From Craterostigma plantagineum (Eukaryota > Streptophyta > Magnoliopsida > Lamiales > Linderniaceae): a DNA stretch of 64,000 nt. The stretch is from NCBI GenBank assembly GCA_027422505.1, contig JAPQWV010000051.1:4741501-4805500 (forward strand), read 5' to 3'. Each line of letters begins with the position of its first letter. Position 1 is the first letter of the stretch. The notes under the pieces are model-generated. The model saw only the letters and a list, made by a program, of their open reading frames with translations. It had not been told where the DNA came from and made no database searches. The position numbers were made by a program, and so were the translations under genes. Shown here piece after piece: positions 1 through 10,440 of this stretch.

Positions 1-241
1 CCTCCGTCCCGTTATTTTTATCACATATGTTGGTGGACACGGATATTAAGGTGGTATTATTATAATAATATAGTACAATGAAAAGGTATAAAGTGTATAT
101 TTTGACACGTCTTTTAAGAATATTTAATATTTATTATATTGATTGTTTGTGATAGTTTTTTTTGCTAAATAAGGAAAAGTGATAAAATTAGTGGGACGCT
201 CGAAATGGCAAAATGTGATAAAATTAGTGGGACGGAGGTAG
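1..241. mobile_element. Stowaway-like MITE (left end at window edge)
   Basis: The window opens with CCTCCGTCCC and the complementary end GGGACGGAGGTAG lies at 229-241, followed by TA. This is the terminal inverted repeat of the widespread plant Stowaway/Tc1-mariner MITE family, which inserts at TA. Only the first few bases of the left end are missing. There is no coding capacity; it shares its terminal repeat with the copy at 24183-24446. Confidence 0.75.
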
Positions 242-776
242 TATTTAATTACTTCCCAAATATTACTCGGAGTTTTTGGACAATAAAATATTACCACATA
301 TACGTAAGAAAATGGAAGATCATTGTTGACTAGCTATTGTTATCCACATTCAAATAGAAAGGAAATAAATGAATGGGATGAAATAAAAAACAATAAATGG
401 GAAAGATAACCTTCCACACGTATACTTGTCATTCTAGGGTGGTTCTTAGGTAATGATTGACTAGATAAATTATGTATGAAAAGATACTCATATGTTATTG
501 TTAACTAGATCGACTACGTTAATACTTAATTTCCTTGTAAAAATCACCATAATTGGTGAAATTTTCATTTAAGTATATACTTTTGTTTTTTCCAATTATA
601 AAACGAAATCATTAATTTCTCAACTGGGTGAATTTCCTTGACCAAAAATCATACATGAATATTTTCTAGGGTGAATGTTAGCGTAATTGACAGACTACAG
701 ACTACAACGATGAATTTATTCGATACGTTGATATATAAACCGTGAAAGAAAGGCCAAAATGGTATCTTTTTAAAAT
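242..776. other. AT-rich non-coding DNA, part of a duplicated 3' flank
   Basis: No gene is seen. The part around 530-655 resembles 3731-3850 (shared TTCCTT.TAAAAA and AATTGGTGAAATT blocks), so it is probably the distal part of the segment duplicated together with the two defensin-like genes. Confidence 0.5.
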
Positions 777-1904
777 AGAACTGCAAATATAGTTAACTTT
801 TTAAACGTTGCAAAACTAAGCAACTTTTTCACTTTTACTTATTATTTTGTTCACTTTGACCACAAAACTATTCAAATTATAATTCTCCACTCTCGTTACT
901 ACTGATGGGCACTGTTTTATTGATAATTATATTTTTTTTTTCTCAAAGATTGATAATTATATTTTTAAACCCAATTAAATTTAATCACTTTCAATTAAAA
1001 CATTTTAGTTAAAACATTGCATTGACTCACATGATGCAGCACCGAGAATCTCTTGCAATAAAACATCAATCTTTATTTAATATCATTAATTTATTATCAT
1101 TATTTTATTACTTAAAAAACATAAAGAAGATAAGAAGAATAGGAAAACATATCCGAACGTTCCTTTGAAGTTATCATGGACGATAGAGACAACCACACCA
1201 CCAATCTACATTAGCAACAAATATCATCACTTATCAAAGGTTAGTTTCTCCGTTCCATATAACTGTGTTATTTTTATTTTGTTTTAAGGATAATCTTTTT
1301 GGTGACAATCGCCTTTGTTCCTGAAAGTTCACTTTTCAGTTTGCATAAATTATGCCGAATTCGATTATTGTGACTCTATATGGAGGTGGCAGTTTCATCA
1401 CAATAGGCAACACAGTTTATGATCAATCTCAAGAAGATAGTGGAGTATTTTCACGCGATGTTTCGTTCAATGCGATGTTGGCTCAGTTGCGAGAAATTGG
1501 TGGATTGCAGACAGTTTATTGAAGATATATGTACACCATATGACAATAGATGATACAAATCGTGTTACTTACATCTTTTTTCCACGACATAGATAGTGAT
1601 GACACGGTTACCTACGTCTTTGATATGCAACGGAAGTTTCTCATTTAAGATTGATGTTCTATTAATGCAAGAGATTCTCTGTGCTGCTTGATGCGAATCA
1701 ATATAAAGGGGATTATGTTTTAACTAAAATGTTTTAGTTGCAAGTGATTAAATTCAATTGGGGTTAAAATATATTATCAATAAAATATTACTTATTAGTA
1801 GCTGTGTAATTGTAATTTGAAATAGTTTTGTAGTCAAAGTGAAAAAAAATAACTAGAAGTGAAAAAGTTGCTTAGTTTTGCAAGTTAACTATATTTGCAC
1901 TTCT
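777..1904. mobile_element. Non-autonomous MULE-type element with long terminal inverted repeats
   Basis: The left end (AGAACTGCAAATATAG, 777 onward) is matched in reverse complement by the right end at about 1889-1904. Similarity continues inward for roughly 300 bp on each side, for example the AAAACATTTTAGTTAAAACAT block near 1000 and its complement near 1715-1740. The flanks TTTTTAAAAT (767-776) and CTCTTTAAAT (1905-1914) look like an imperfect 9-10 bp target duplication, typical of Mutator-like elements. It sits in the 3' flank of the first defensin-like gene and interrupts sequence that is continuous in the second copy, so it inserted after the duplication. Confidence 0.7.
1352..1522 (+). 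CDS. 56-codon ORF inside the MULE-type element, unrecognised
   Basis: An ATG-to-TGA frame of 56 codons occupies the unique middle of the inverted-repeat element. The peptide begins MPNSIIVTLYGGGSFITIGN and has an ordinary soluble composition. Its start vaguely recalls the N-terminal stretch of plant MULE transposases (a short beta-strand, then Gly-rich), which would suit a relic of the parent transposase. That is a guess, and the frame may be chance. Confidence 0.2.
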   Translation: MPNSIIVTLYGGGSFITIGNTVYDQSQEDSGVFSRDVSFNAMLAQLREIGGLQTVY

Positions 1905-2081
1905 CTCTTTAAATCTAATGGAATTGAAATCGAACAAACAAAAATTTCATAAAACGCTGATTTTTTCCAATAATAATCGTACATAAAATAGCAATCAAAA
2001 TTAACAAAACATTATAACCATAATACCTCCCTTAATTCAACTTGCATTTTTTTAATATGATCAAACTACTTTTTAATTTTC

Positions 2082-2433
2082 TTAATTCTTGAAGCAGAAA
2101 CAACCTCCTGGAGCATAATAGGTTTCATCAATAATACATTTTCCACCCTTCAAATATCCAGAGCCAATGCAATAACCTTTGCAGTCATATAATTTTGCAC
2201 ATGGCCCTTGGTATACTAAGCCATCATCTCCAAGAGTAGAATCTATAGTTGATGATTTAATATTATCAAATAAAATTAGGGCAATGTAATTTAACTCATA
2301 TTTACTAGATAGATAAAAAAACATATGTAAAGTGTTTGAAGAAACAAATACCTGATGGTTGAAGAGAAGCCATGGAAGAAATTAGTCCGAGGAACAAAAG
2401 CACTGTGAACAAAATACGCTTTTGATATTCCAT
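2082..2433 (-). CDS. Defensin-like cysteine-rich secreted peptide (copy 1)
   Basis: Two exons on the minus strand, 2352-2433 and 2082-2242, with a 109-bp GT-AG intron in phase 1, give an 80-residue precursor. Exon 1 encodes a signal peptide (MEYQKR, then a hydrophobic VLLFLGLI core and SSMAS). Exon 2 encodes the mature domain with six cysteines: C-x5-C-x3-C, then one Cys, then C-x-C near the end (GGCFCF). The C-x3-C and C-x-C pairs and the intron just after the signal peptide are characteristic of plant defensin-like (DEFL/LCR) genes, whose products are exported and act in defence or cell signalling. Classical defensins have eight cysteines; this one has six, so it is a divergent member. A TATA box lies at 2523-2530. 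The paralogue is at 4186-4517. Confidence 0.85.
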
Positions 2434-4185
2434 CGAACGATTGAATTTTTTTTCGTATTATATTTTTCTCAATGATGATATGATGTTCAAGTTTGGGGGT
2501 TTGTGTATGTTTTCTATGGTCTTATTTATAGTGAACGTAATGTGAATCATATTTTTAGTTTGATTGGAATCACTTCAAAATAATAGAACTTGGTATTAAT
2601 TGGGTTTATTTACTTGCCATATGTTACTCGGATGACCTTATTAATTGTTATTTATTTACTTGCCGTATGTTACTCGGATTTTTTTGGTCAATGCATGTAC
2701 GTAAAAAAGTGGGAAAATATGGTAATCCTTTGCATCCCCTTAATACTATTTGCACCCCAAATTAATATATCTCATGAATGTAAAGTAAATCACAAAAATT
2801 TATTTTTATTAATTATTATGTCCACTTTCCATTAAAAAAAATATTTATCTGCAACTCACTAATAGAGCGAAAGACGGGCCGGGGGGCCATCCACGGGCCT
2901 GAATTTTAAAAGTTTTAATAATTGTTATATTGGTAAGTTTTAATTATTTATTATTAATTTTAATTTTGACCATTATACACAAGAACAAAAACTATATATA
3001 AAAAAACTAGTATAGATAAACACAAAATATTTTTACTTATACAAAAATATACAGTAAATTAAAAATTAATAAAATGGTATCAAAAAGCGCTCTCGGTATG
3101 TGGGCTTCAAAATGTTAGCTCAAGTCCGATTTTTTTTTTCAGGCCTGGCAAGGCTGGCCCACGGAATTGGGCGCAAATTTCCAGCTCTCCAAGCGAGTTG
3201 TTTCCGATTTCGTGAGTCAGACCGGCTCCTCTGGTGACAACAACAGAACCAGTAGGAACAAAGGCTTGTCTTAGGAGCACGACACAACCCACAAAGAAGA
3301 TCGAACCTAGGCAAAGAACAATGGAATTCATAAATTCTCCAAACCAACGCTAGCTAAGAGTCTAAACTTTACTACAAGATGATCTAAAATTCCACAACAT
3401 TGTTGGCTATTAAAAACAAATGGCATAGACTACAAATTTTTAACTATGATGATGAGCGTTACTCCGATAAAAATTATGTCTTCGATTTGTTAAGTACGTC
3501 TTTGCTTCAGATCTGAAACATTCTCCAACTGAAACCCTAAATATCCAAATCAAAGCTTCCACATAACCCTTGAGAATGGAAAAAAAAAACTCCTTGACAA
3601 AGCCCATCAAGGGAAAGAATACCCCATGAACCCTAAACCCAAATCATAAACCGACATTCAAGTCAATGCGGTGGTTTTAGGCAGAGATTTTGACTAGTCA
3701 AACCATGTATGCAAAGATATTATGTATAATAAATAGGCCAATTTCCTTATAAAAAATCAATGCAATTGGTGAAATTCCGATTTAAAGAATATAGTTTTAA
3801 AATTTTAAATTATAAATAAAATCTTTAAGTTTCTCATTTGTAGATTTGAACTTTGTTAATATTTGTCCAATGAATTTCTGGTTCGCCAAGTTCCTAGATT
3901 GAACCTATCATCGAATTTATCCATTGAAATTTTTTAGATACATTGGTAAATTTATACCGTTGCTGAATTGATTCATCTCGCACGTTTGACTAATCAATAT
4001 TCGCGATCGAACGATGCAGTGAACGGACAAAAATTTCGCCAAAACGCTGTAATTTTCTCCAAAGAATCGTACGTAATAAAATTTACGAAAATCGACAAAA
4101 CGTCGTCGCCATATTACTCCCATAACTCAAAGTTGCATTATTTTAAAATACAACGAAACTATTTTTTTTTTTTTTTCAATTTTTC
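2434..4185. other. Intergenic region between the two defensin-like genes
   Basis: It contains the promoter of copy 1, a short direct duplication (TTTACTTGCC.TATGTTACTCGGAT at about 2609-2632 and 2654-2677), a moderately GC-rich patch at 3105-3340 and AT-rich sequence. The last 200 bp (3985-4185) match the 3' flank of copy 1 (1920-2081), including AAAACGCTG and TTTCTCCAA.GAATCGTAC.TAA-type blocks, so the duplicated unit included the downstream flank. The GC-rich patch has an open frame on the minus strand, but I recognise no product in it. Confidence 0.5.
2523..2530 (-). promoter_or_regulatory. TATA box of defensin-like gene 1
   Basis: TATAAATA on the minus strand, about 90 bp upstream of the ATG at 2433, is a normal spacing for a plant core promoter with a short 5' leader. 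Confidence 0.5.
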
Positions 4186-4517
4186 CTAACTCTTGAAGCA
4201 GAAACAACCTCCTGGATAATTAAAAGTTTCATTAATAATACATTTCCCACCCTTTACATATCCATAGCCAATGCAATAACCTTTGCAGTCATAAAGCTTT
4301 GCACATGGTCCTTGGTACACTAACGCATCATCTCCAAGTGCAGAATTAACAGCTGATAACAGTTTAATATTTTCATCAAAAAAAAAAAAACAAGAATTAG
4401 ATCAAAACCAATACCCATTTGATTAAATTTAATAGAGGATGATTAGAGCTTACCTGAGGCAGAGAGTAAGGCTAGGATGCAATATAGGGCAATGAAAATC
4501 TTGTTCTTGGCCTCCAT
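4186..4517 (-). CDS. Defensin-like cysteine-rich secreted peptide (copy 2)
   Basis: Two exons, 4454-4517 and 4186-4352, with a 101-bp GTAAGC...CAG intron in phase 1, encode a 76-residue precursor. Exon 1 gives a signal peptide (MEAKNKIFIALYCILALLSA). Exon 2 gives a mature peptide nearly identical to copy 1 through the cysteine domain: same six Cys and the same GPCAKLYDCKGYCIG block, ending in GGCFCFKS. Gene structure, intron phase and orientation match the neighbour 1.7 kb away, so the two are a tandem duplication. The exons are too short to stand out as open frames; the call rests on the aligned paralogue and good splice sites. Expected role: secreted antimicrobial or signalling peptide. Confidence 0.83.
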
Positions 4518-5150
4518 TTCGAATTTTTTGTTGGTATATTTATTTTATTGTTTTCAATAAGTGAGTGCGATTGATAAACTTCAAGGGTCCCACTGATATA
4601 TACATATATACAGAGTGGGCAAAACTCAAACTTGGAAGAAATTGAATTATGGTAATTATTTTAACGATAAACGAGATTTGCAGAGCAAATTTCGATTACT
4701 TTGGTAGTGTGCGGATTCTAACCTTTTTTTTTTTTTTTTGAATTTTGTAGTGTTATATTTGGACTTCTACTTTTTTTAGTATCGTAATAAATTGCCCATA
4801 TCTTATCTACTTTGACTACCATGTATACAAAAAAATATTTATATCATGATTACTTTATGATAAACATTGATTTTTATGTTTCACATTTCTTTCATACATC
4901 GGAAAATCACCTCATTTTTATATAAGAATATTTTAAATTTGTTAAAATTTCAAAGTATCCTGATTATTTATATTTTCACACGATTTAATATCTATCTAGG
5001 GCTTTTTCTTTCTTTTGGATAATTTGATAAGGGGCTTTATTGAGGTCCATTATTCACATAAAGGACCCGATTACATGGCCGAATATTTTTCCATCAATTT
5101 TAATTCGCTATGCTCGTTATCTATCTATTTTATTAAGTGAGAGGTCCTTA
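4518..5150. other. Upstream region of defensin-like gene 2
   Basis: AT-rich DNA. A TATATATGTATATAT stretch at about 4594-4608 (either strand) is a plausible TATA region for the gene ending at 4517. Nothing else is recognised. Confidence 0.4.
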
Positions 5151-5888
5151 GAGCATCTCCAACCGCACCCCAAAACCCAAAATTTGAGGTAAATTTACTC
5201 TAATCGAACACCAAAACAAAACCCAAATGCGTTAGATGTATTATTTCTCTTGGTTTGGACGCATGCATGCGCCTGGAACAGTTATGATGCGATGTATCTT
5301 TTTAATTTGCATCGAAGTACTTACTTTTTTCTTCTCTCATATATATGTCTTTGTGTTGTGTCTGAAAAAGCAGACTGAACGCCGATAAAAAAATAGACAA
5401 GGCAGCTATGAATATTGGATAGTACATATTCAGTATTATATATATGTATGTATATATATATCTTCATTTTATCTTCTATCAAGATCTCCATCGTTCTTTT
5501 TTCCAACCAAGAAGCAAGATGCAGCGTTTGATAATGTAAACTTGGCCTTTAATATACATTTTTTATGCTTCTATATGTATAAATATATCGTAGTTGTCTT
5601 TTTTTTTTAATAAATATTAATCGTTGCTTTTTATATGTATGAATATATTTTTATTATTAACCTTTATTAATTTTTTGTGATTAAATCTAAAATAGTATTT
5701 GTAGTCTAATTTGTAAAGTTATAGAATAGGTGGTAGTATTGAAATTTGTAAAAATTGGTGAGGAAGTGAATATTACAAAATAGTCTATTGAGTTTGAGAA
5801 TGAGTTGATCGGTTGGAGAAGAATTACTGCATTTTGAGTTTGAGATTGTGTTTGAGTTTGAGAATGCATTTTTCGGTTGGAGATGGTC
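5151..5888. mobile_element. PIF/Harbinger-type non-autonomous element
   Basis: Terminal inverted repeats GAGCATCTCCAACCG (5151-5165) and its near-perfect complement CGGTTGGAGATGGTC (5874-5888) are flanked by the 3-bp duplication TTA (5148-5150, 5889-5891), as for Harbinger/Tourist elements. The interior has AT-rich microsatellite-like stretches and no transposase. Confidence 0.78.
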
Positions 5889-6000
5889 TTAGAGTAACTG
5901 TCCTCAAATTGATTGGTGTGTCAATGATCATATTCTATTATATCCTTAATTTTATATATAGTTCAATTATATTCTCTAAAATCAATTTTTTATATCTTAA

Positions 6001-7316
6001 TGTTGGGTGTCAAAACCAAGTCCCACATTGGATAAATCGAGAAAGTTCTTCAAGTATATAAGCTTGTGGGCCAACTCCCTCTATTGCCAATTGGTTTTAG
6101 AGAGGAATCCCACAAGCTTTATGAGCTTGGGCTAGAATTAAGCCCGAAAAATCCCTATATTGGTGTGGTAAACGTGGATTAACACGTGAGGGAGATCTTC
6201 AGATAGAGAGTAATTCTAGTCCAGATACGATGTGGGTGGTGTCCCGGGACCTTGTAAGACGATTGGTGAACTGCGACGATGAAAAAAGCGCTTGGTGCGG
6301 ATAATTGCGGTCGAAGCATTTGGTGCAGATAATCATCGAAAGGGAGGCCCGTTGAGTGGTCTTGAGTTTGAGGGGAGGATTTTGGGTGTCAAACCCAAGT
6401 CCCACATCGGATAAATCGAAGAAAATTAGTTAGTATATAAGCTTGTGCGCTAACTTCCTCTATTGCCAATTGGTTTTAGAGAGGAACCCCACAAGCTTAT
6501 ATGGCTTGGGCCTGGGCTTAGAATTGGGTCTGAAAAATCTCTAAATGGTGCGGTGAGCGTGGAGCGAATACGTGAGGGTGACCTTCAGATGAGAAAAAAA
6601 TTCTAGCCCAGATAAGGTGTGGGTAGTTTGCCGACGGCCCTTGTAAGATGATTGGTGAATTACTATGAAACAGCGTGTGGTGCAGATGATTGCGGAGAAG
6701 CACTTGATGCAGATAATCGTTGAAAGGGAGGCCCGTTGGGTAGTCTTGAGTCTGAGGGGAGGATTGTTGGGTGTCCAACCCAAGTCTCACATCGGATAGA
6801 TCAAAGAAAATTGGTCAGTATATAACCTTGTGGGCTAACTCCCTCTATTGCCAAATTGGTTTTAGAGAGAAACCCCACAAGCTTATATGGGTCTAGGCTT
6901 GGGCTGGAATTGGGTCGAAAAAAATCCCTACATTGGTGCGGTGAGCGTGGACAAACACGTGAGGGAGATCTTCAGATAGAGATAAATTCTAGCCCAGATA
7001 CGATGTGGGTGGTGTCCTGGGACCTTGTAAGACGACTGGTGAATTGCGAAGAAAAAAGCGCTTGGTGCAATGATTGTGGGGAAGCGCTTGGTGCAGATAA
7101 TCGTCGAAAGGGAGGCCTGTTGGGTGGTCTTGAGTTTGAGGGGAGGATTGTTGGGTGTCAAACCCAAGTCCCACATCGGATAAATCGAGAAAGTTCTTCA
7201 AGTATATAAGCTTGTGGGTCAACTCCCTCTATTTTGGTAATTGGTTTTAGAGAGGAAACCAACAAGCTTATATGGGTTTGGGCTTGGGCTAGAATTTAGC
7301 TCGAAAAATCCCTACG
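6001..7316 (+). mobile_element. Tandem TRIM retroelement array (4 LTRs, 3 internal domains)
   Basis: Four LTR-like copies begin with TGTTGGGTGTC or a close variant at about 6001, 6381, 6765 and 7149. Each is about 160 bp with the block CCCAAGTCCCACATCGGAT and ends near ATCCCTA(CA). They are separated by three near-identical internal domains of about 220 bp that each end in a purine tract (GAGGGGAGGAT) next to the following LTR. There is no gag or pol. Size and layout fit terminal-repeat retrotransposons in miniature, arranged head to tail with shared LTRs. The whole block is flanked by the 5-bp duplication CTTAA (5996-6000 and 7317-7321), so it inserted, or was expanded, as one locus. Confidence 0.82.
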
Positions 7317-7373
7317 CTTAAAATAATATAAACTTGAACTTAACATTATAATTTACCTAATATATTATATTTA

Positions 7374-7480
7374 GGCAAATTGCATATTACCCCCTTGTGG
7401 TTTTATGAAAATGCACCATACTACCCCATGCATTTTTTATTACCCGAAACACCCTTGTAGTTTTGTAATCAGCATACGCT
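7374..7480 (+). repeat. MULE left terminal inverted repeat
   Basis: The complement is at 21988-22095 with only a few mismatches over about 105 bp; shared blocks include ACCCCCTTGTGGTTTTATG and ATGCACCATACTACCCCATG. In MuDR-type elements the TIR also carries the promoter of the gene nearest to it. Confidence 0.88.
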
Positions 7481-10440
7481 CTCCAGCGGGCCATTTTGAG
7501 CGTAGCAGTCACAATTCTAATTCCAATTTTTCCCTGTTAATTACAGGCTACGACAGATGAAAATCCTTTGCGTAAAATTCAAATCTTTCATCGCTCAAGA
7601 AATCGTTCTCACAACATTCACACTCAGAAATCCTTTTCGCAACCAATGAAATCATTACAACATTCACAACATTCACACCCAGAAATTCGTCGCGCAACTG
7701 TTGAATCCTTCGTCGCTGAACAATGGTGTTGTTCATACTGTAACATCTACTTATGGGTCCATGGACGGTTCGAATGGGTACCACATGCGCGGTATTTTGG
7801 GGGATTGAAGGTATTGTTTTGGGGCGTTGACAAGGATAGGTTTTTTTTGGGCACCTTAGACAACTTCTACACACACGCGGGGGGAAATGTAGTAACGTAC
7901 AGTATTATCATTGCATACCTGGACAGACGATGGATTGTGGTCTTAGGGCTATAAAAAATGATGACGATATCGGGGACCTTCTCAAAGAATATAGAGATGA
8001 GAAGGTCATTCATATTTTCGTTGAAGAATTGCCTGGTTTTATTGAAGCTTTTGATAGTGAAGGTAGGCCAATTTCTGATCCAAGTTTAGAGGTGCCCCTC
8101 ATTACTTTTCAATTACCGAGGGTGTTGATACATTTGGAGATGGTGAAGATATTGGTGCAGAAATTGGGGCTGATGATGTGGGAAATTGTGGGTCTAATAA
8201 TGAGCAGACTGATGAGGCTGCTACAAATTTTGAGAGAGAGGGGGACCAAGAGCCTAATGCAGAAGTTGAGATAGTGGGGAAACTGTGTCTAATGCAGAGG
8301 TTGAGAGAGAGAGGGATCATGAGGCTGATGCAGATGTTGACACAGAGGCTGCAAATGATTATGAGGTTCAAGATGGTGATTTTGTGTCTGAAAATGAGTC
8401 AGAGGAAAGGGGTGATGGTGAGGGGTTACTATCATCAGCAACTGATTCTGAGGATGAAGATTTTATTTGTGAAGATGGCATAGAAGAAGATGATTATGAA
8501 GATGAGGAAAGAAATCAAGACAGGTCAGATGAGGAAGGAAAATCTTCAAGATGATTGGTACACTGATAATGATGAAGATGTTTATGAGGAGTTGGAGAAA
8601 GTTACACAATCTGATGGTGAACATGCTAGAACTCATCCAGAATGGGATGAGACAACAGACATGGTTGAGAATGAGTTAGAAGTGGGGCTTCGTTTACCAA
8701 ACAGAGAAACCTTTTAAGACAGCCTTGAAGGTTGGGCAGTTAAAAAAGGGCTAGATTTGAAGTTTGTGAAGAATGAAAAGATGAAAGTGACAGTGAATTG
8801 CAAACATGGATGTGACTGGAGATTGCATGTTTCACCAGTAATAAGAGGCACCCGAGTGGATGGTTAAATCACATAAGGGGCAGCATAAGTATTCATATCG
8901 TACCACTAATTCCATGGCCTATAAGTACAATGGTAAGAGAATCATGAACTATGTCAGGGATTACCCCAATGAAGATTTACTGTCATTGAAGAGGAAGATT
9001 AGGAGGAATGTTAGGGTTGATGTGAGTACGTTCAAAGTGTACAGAGCAAAAAGATATGCAGTTGAGCTGATAAAGGGAGATGTAATGATGCAATATAGAA
9101 GACTCTATGACTATTGTGCGACTGTTGTTAAGCACAATGTTGGGAGTACCTGTATTTTGCATGTGAACAGGGAGGAAGATCCATCAGTTCTGCAAAGATT
9201 TTATTATTGTTTGAAGCCTGTGATAGATGGCTTTAAAGCTGGTTGTAGGCCGATGATTGGGTTGGGTGGCTGCTTTTTAGAAGGATTATGCAAGTGTCAG
9301 TTGCTTACTGCTGTGGCGATGGATGGAAACAACAATATATATCCTTTAGCTTGGGCCTTTGTGGAGATTGAAAAGGGAGACATGGCAATGGTTTTTGGAG
9401 AGGTTATTGAGACATTGGGTGATGATTATGTGGCACATCTTGCATTCATAAGTGACAGGCAGAAGCGTCTAGTGGAAGCACTATCTACTGTTGCTCCATA
9501 TTGTGAGCACAGATTTTGCCTAAGACCCATGTACACCAATTTCAAAGGTAAGTACAAAGGTCTTGAATTGAAGAAACTGTTTTGGAAGGCTGCATCTACT
9601 TATAACTTGAATGATCATAAAGAAATCATGCTTACCATTAGGAAGGAATATCCACCCAAGGACGATGATGATATATCACCTTACGAGTGGTTGGCTGAGA
9701 TTCTAGCACATCAATGGGCAAGAAGCCATTTTCCATAGTCAACTAAGTGTGATATACTTGTCAACAACATCAGTGAGTGCATCAATAATGTCATCGTGCC
9801 TGCAAGGGATCTACCTATTATTGAAATGATGGAGTGGATCAGAAAAAAAAAAAGCATTGTCAGAATTCAGTCTAAGAAAGAGGGATGCTAAAGTGGGACA
9901 AAGAAGTTTGTCCAAATATTCTTAAGAAAGTTGAGATTGAGAGGAAGAAAATTGAAAATTGTTTTGCTACTTGGGCTGGGGCTGATGAGTTTGAGCTTGT
10001 CTTCTATGATCAGACACATGTGGTGCATTTAAATGAAAGGAAATGTACCTGTGCGATGTGGCAATTGGTTGGGTACCCATGTTGTCATGCTATTGCATGT
10101 TTGGACCTTCATCGACTGGAGTATGAGCCCTTCGTTGATGTCATGTTACGCAAAGAGAAATACTTGAAGGTCTATGAGCATCATATTTCTCCAGTGCCTG
10201 GGATGCATGAATATAAAATTTCCCCATTAGGTGCAGTGGCTCCACCACATGTAGTGAAGAGAACTGGAAGACCTAAAAAGAAGAGAAGACCGGATGGAAA
10301 TGACAAAAATACAACATAAACTAGAAAGGGCTTGACAGTGACTTGTGCAATTTACTTGAAAACAGGGCACAACAAGAGAAGATGAAAAAGGGAGCCACAT
10401 CCTCCTCTGGACCTGAAACGACACCCGCAACAGAAACCTC

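Noticed and set aside
2590..2835. 81-codon plus-strand frame
   Set aside because: AT-rich, hydrophobic by composition, lies in the promoter region of defensin-like gene 1 and begins in a short direct duplication; probably chance.
3107..3347. Two overlapping open frames on the minus strand between the defensin-like genes (74 and 75 residues)
   Set aside because: The region is slightly GC-richer than its flanks, but neither frame gives a product I recognise, and no splice partners or repeats support either.
6199..7222. Several 68-117 codon frames on both strands
   Set aside because: They repeat with the period of the TRIM array and are by-products of LTR and internal sequences.
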